Origin: Petrosia ficiformis
Taxonomy: Eukaryota > Porifera > Demospongiae > Haplosclerida > Petrosiidae
DNA: 64,000 bases
NCBI GenBank assembly: GCA_947044365.1
Contig: OX345636.1
Span: forward strand, 36,171,212-36,235,211
Direction of reading: 5' to 3'
The notes below the pieces were generated by a model. It saw only the letters and a list, made by a program, of their open reading frames with translations. It had not been told where the DNA came from and ran no database searches. The translations under genes were made by a program, and so were the position numbers. How positions within the stretch are numbered: the stretch's first letter is position 1; each line of letters begins with the position of its first letter. This document shows, piece by piece, positions 63,376-64,000 of the stretch.

Positions 63376-64000
63376 CTACTTCTTACTTGTCTGTCTTGCA
63401 ACCTCAAAATTCAAAACAAGTGGAAAACATTAGACTCAAAAAACTACAAAAACAGAGAATATCACATGATGCCCTTTCAATGTGCATGAGCTTGCTCATG
63501 ACTTATCTGAGTTTGATCACTCCATGCATACTTACTCTGACCTAGTTTCTGTGTTTGGTCAAAAAGCTTTGCTTTATGAGCTAGGCAAAGTACTCCTTCT
63601 CAAATCATTGCCACCGCAGTTACTATCTTATGATACCACCTTTCAACTTGGTGACTTCTACATTTCTGTGTTGTCATTTCATCATACACTATTTAAAGAA
63701 GCACCTACAATTCTGGCCGCCTTTCTGTTGAATGAAAGGAAATTTGAGGAACACCACAAAGAGATGCTTAATATATGCATCAAGTTGGTATAATTTCTCA
63801 GAACTGTTTCATACCCAATGAGGAACGAGCTATTGTCTATGCAATCTCAGACATTACCTCAAGCAGTTCAGTTACGGTGCTGATTACATCTTTAGAGATG
63901 CTACAAGGTGGTTAAGGAGTCATGGAGCACCAAGTCAGAATATCTTTGTTTACTTTGTTGACATTAGGACTTTGTTCCATCTCCAAAGAGAAGATAGCTA
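63096..64000 (+). pseudogene. Decayed DDE transposase fragment (Mutator-like)
   Basis: Segments in three frames: SVFGQKALLYELGK and QLLSYDTTFQLGDFYISVLS with AAFLLNERKFEEHHKEM (63482-63793), then IPNEERAIVYAISD (about 63815-63855) and FRDATRWLRSHGAP with VYFVDIRTLFHL (about 63890-63985). SYDTTF and HERK-type boxes followed by WLRxHGAPS belong to a transposase group I know as MULE-like. Two frameshifts break it, and it runs off the window. It may sit in an upstream intron of the RNF213-like gene or in its 5' flank. Confidence 0.55.

Overview
This window is animal nuclear DNA: AT-rich, with GT-AG introns, one very large multi-exon gene on the minus strand, and a heavy load of mixed transposable elements (Ty1/copia, Ty3/gypsy including a Gmr1-type element, hAT, piggyBac, Sola-like, tyrosine-recombinase elements and several foldback MITE families). 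Very short introns (about 55-70 bp) between many exons, next to multi-kilobase introns full of transposons, together with the element mix, suggest a marine invertebrate, most likely a sponge. That assignment is inference; no species marker is visible.

The main content is one gene read on the minus strand from about 62,121 down to its stop codon at 6,875. I traced 54 exons. Their splice phases agree at every junction and give about 4,463 codons without an internal stop; the 5' end is not found in the window. The protein is a giant AAA+ ATPase of the RNF213 (mysterin) family. It has an N-terminal stalk region (exons 1-15), an AAA-like module with a P-loop split by an intron (exons 16-19), AAA3 with Walker A, Walker B and sensor 1 (exons 22-27), AAA4 with its P-loop and Walker B (exon 27), a further AAA part ending in an NRFEK arginine-finger motif (exons 28-30), a long helical E3-shell-like region (exons 31-41) and the C-terminal domain (exons 42-54). 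Neither the RING finger nor the RZ zinc finger of vertebrate RNF213 can be found, although the flanking regions are present and in frame.

Layout: 1-3.6 kb decayed copia element; 3.6-5.1 kb nothing recognised; 5.1-6.8 kb hairpin MITE with a nested hAT MITE, then a long perfect foldback; 6.9-10.1 kb last exons; 10.3-13.4 kb decayed gypsy element in an intron; 13.7-20.8 kb exons with another MITE copy; 21.1-25.8 kb Gmr1-like gypsy element nested in a small MITE; 26.9 kb one exon; 28.0-30.8 kb MITE split by a Sola-like transposon carrying a 7-bp minisatellite; 30.9-32.9 kb hAT pseudogene; 34-43 kb exons of the AAA core, with a tyrosine-recombinase element at about 40.1-42.2 kb; 43.5-45.5 kb gag remnant; 46.3-49.3 kb exons; 50-55 kb MITEs, a gypsy remnant and stacked palindromes with two exons between; 55.2-62.1 kb N-terminal exons, with a second tyrosine-recombinase remnant and a piggyBac MITE; 63-64 kb decayed transposase.

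Apart from the RNF213-like gene I see no intact host gene. Nearly every identifiable element coding region is decayed by stops and frameshifts and lies antisense to the host gene. Exon edges were read by eye from splice signals and frame continuity and may be off by a base or two in places.
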